From contig WREN01000003.1 of the NCBI GenBank assembly GCA_009779295.1, forward strand, positions 1 through 32,664: 32,664 bases of DNA, read 5' to 3'. The position numbers and the translations under genes were made by a program. Below are positions 31,736 through 32,664 of the stretch, one piece after another. Every line of letters begins with the position of its first letter. Positions within the stretch are counted from its first letter, which is position 1. The notes beneath the pieces were generated by a model. It did no database searches, was not told the origin of the DNA, and was given only the letters and a program-made list of their open reading frames with translations. This DNA comes from Oscillospiraceae bacterium (GTDB lineage Bacteria; Bacillota; Clostridia; Oscillospirales; CAG-272).

Positions 31736-32664
31736 ATGAAAAAAATAATAATATTTTTATTGGTGATAACAATGTTATTACCTGTAGTGGCGGCCTGCAC
31801 CGATAAAGCGGCGGAAAAAGTAAAAGTAATCAACGTATTTAAATCAGAAAGCATTTCGCTTCCGGACGGATTCAGCGCTTCCGGCAAAATGGCTTATGTT
31901 GACGGTAGAATATTGATACAAGGGTATGTTTACGACGAGTATTACAATTACAAACAAGTAATATATTCTGTAAACGAAGACGGTTCGGATGGAAAAGAAA
32001 TTCTTTTGATGGATAATACAAGAGAAGAAAATTACAATGCATATATAAATACTGCTATATTTTCGCCTGCCGGAAATATTATGTATACGCTTGTAAAATG
32101 GTCGTATAATGAAGAGACATACGAATCAAGCAATGAAAGTTATTTTATTGTTTTGGATAAAGACGGCAAGCAGTTATCCTTCATGGATTTAAATAAAATG
32201 TTTGCGTATAAAGAAAATTTCTGGGGCGTTTATAATTTCTTAATGGATTCAAAGAACAATTTATATTTCGTCATTGAGAACGCCGTCGTCGTCACAGATG
32301 TAAACGGTACAGTATTATTTGAAGTTTCCGTCGGTTCGGACAGATATATCAATAACATATATCTCGATAAAAACGGCGATGTACTCGTATTGTATTATGA
32401 TTATTCAAATGACTCATACAGAAACATCTTAAAGAAAATAGATTTAAATAAAAGGGATTTGGGAGACGAGGTATCACTTCCCTCCAGAGTTGAAAATTAT
32501 GTTTATAATCTCATGCCGAGCAATGATCCGGTATATGATTTCTATTTCAATGATTCCTCGGTTTTGTGCGCCGTTGATTTAAAAAGCGGCAGCGTCGTTG
32601 AAATTTTAAACTGGATCAATTCGGATATCGATTCCAACTCGATGTATAATTTTGTTGTAATCAA
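31736..32664 (+). CDS. Lipoprotein with repeat-rich, propeller-like N-terminal part (runs off the window)
   Basis: The start ATG has AGGAG 11 bases upstream, four bases after the previous stop, and the frame stays open for 309 codons to the window end. Lipobox V-A-A-C places the lipidated Cys at 21. The visible part is a series of strand-like units, often Y/F-rich with short Gly/Asn/Asp turns (for example NEDGSDG, DKDGKQL, DSKNNLYFV, DVNGTVLF, DKNGDVLVLYYD), as expected for a beta-propeller. In related clostridial genes beside MalF/MalG-type permeases I recall a sugar-binding domain after such an N-terminal part, so this may be the missing binding protein of the locus. That part lies beyond the window and is inferred. 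Confidence 0.78.
   Translation, partial: MKKIIIFLLVITMLLPVVAACTDKAAEKVKVINVFKSESISLPDGFSASGKMAYVDGRILIQGYVYDEYYNYKQVIYSVNEDGSDGKEILLMDNTREENYNAYINTAIFSPAGNIMYTLVKWSYNEETYESSNESYFIVLDKDGKQLSFMDLNKMFAYKENFWGVYNFLMDSKNNLYFVIENAVVVTDVNGTVLFEVSVGSDRYINNIYLDKNGDVLVLYYDYSNDSYRNILKKIDLNKRDLGDEVSLPSRVENYVYNLMPSNDPVYDFYFNDSSVLCAVDLKSGSVVEILNWINSDIDSNSMYNFVVI

Noticed and set aside
1..32664. CRISPR arrays, tRNA or rRNA genes, phage modules
   Set aside because: No regularly spaced repeats, no cloverleaf-type sequences with conserved TTCGAATC-like arms, and no phage structural genes were found by reading both strands. A covariance-model scan would be needed to exclude divergent RNAs.

Overview
The window looks like a chromosomal segment of an anaerobic, low-to-moderate GC member of the Bacillota (Clostridia-like). 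This rests on a consensus CIRCE/groESL heat-shock region, strong AGGAGG-type ribosome binding sites with frequent GTG/TTG starts, near-consensus sigma-A-type promoters, many MKK...LxxC lipoproteins, MEP isoprenoid synthesis (ispE), ferredoxin-type DUF362 and uronate catabolism. No rRNA, tRNA or CRISPR array was recognised. No gene-free stretch exceeds 300 bases; the longest (about 230 bases, 24056-24283) holds a promoter, a hairpin terminator and a candidate small RNA.

Region 1 (1-2722): the right end of an IS200/IS605-type element, with its omega-RNA hairpins, abuts a GNAT acetyltransferase gene that has lost its 5' end. Convergent to it is a two-gene operon of a tyrosine recombinase and a D-Ala-D-Ala carboxypeptidase, with a hairpin terminator between. 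Region 2 (2723-7989): a small membrane protein and radA on +, facing a tightly overlapped minus-strand operon of two tandem AI-2E-family membrane proteins, a DUF6886 protein and a small lipoprotein. Region 3 (7990-11720): a compact divergent promoter drives nucleoside hydrolase-like, DUF362 ferredoxin and ispE genes; ispE overlaps a convergent PHP phosphatase gene by 56 bases.

Region 4 (11721-19990): a symmetric divergent promoter precedes a plus-strand catabolic operon: a TIM-barrel isomerase/epimerase-like protein, glucuronate isomerase (uxaC), a solute-binding lipoprotein and a 1021-residue heparinase II/III-like protein. Together they suggest uptake and cleavage of a uronate-containing glycan. 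A helix-turn-helix regulator with its own promoter follows, ending at a bidirectional terminator. Region 5 (19992-24283): minus-strand groES-groEL under CIRCE control, an amidohydrolase and a Gfo/Idh/MocA oxidoreductase. Region 6 (24284-26457): a compact Tau/Ssu/NMT-type ABC importer operon on the minus strand.

Region 7 (26458-32664, runs off the end): two carbohydrate-importer permeases of MalF/MalG type, then a long coiled-coil HlyD-like adaptor, a MacB-periplasmic-core-like membrane protein and a lipoprotein with a repeat-rich, propeller-like N-terminal part. Importer permeases in one apparent operon with efflux-type adaptor parts, and with no ATPase in the window, is the most unusual arrangement here and the best candidate for an undescribed system.
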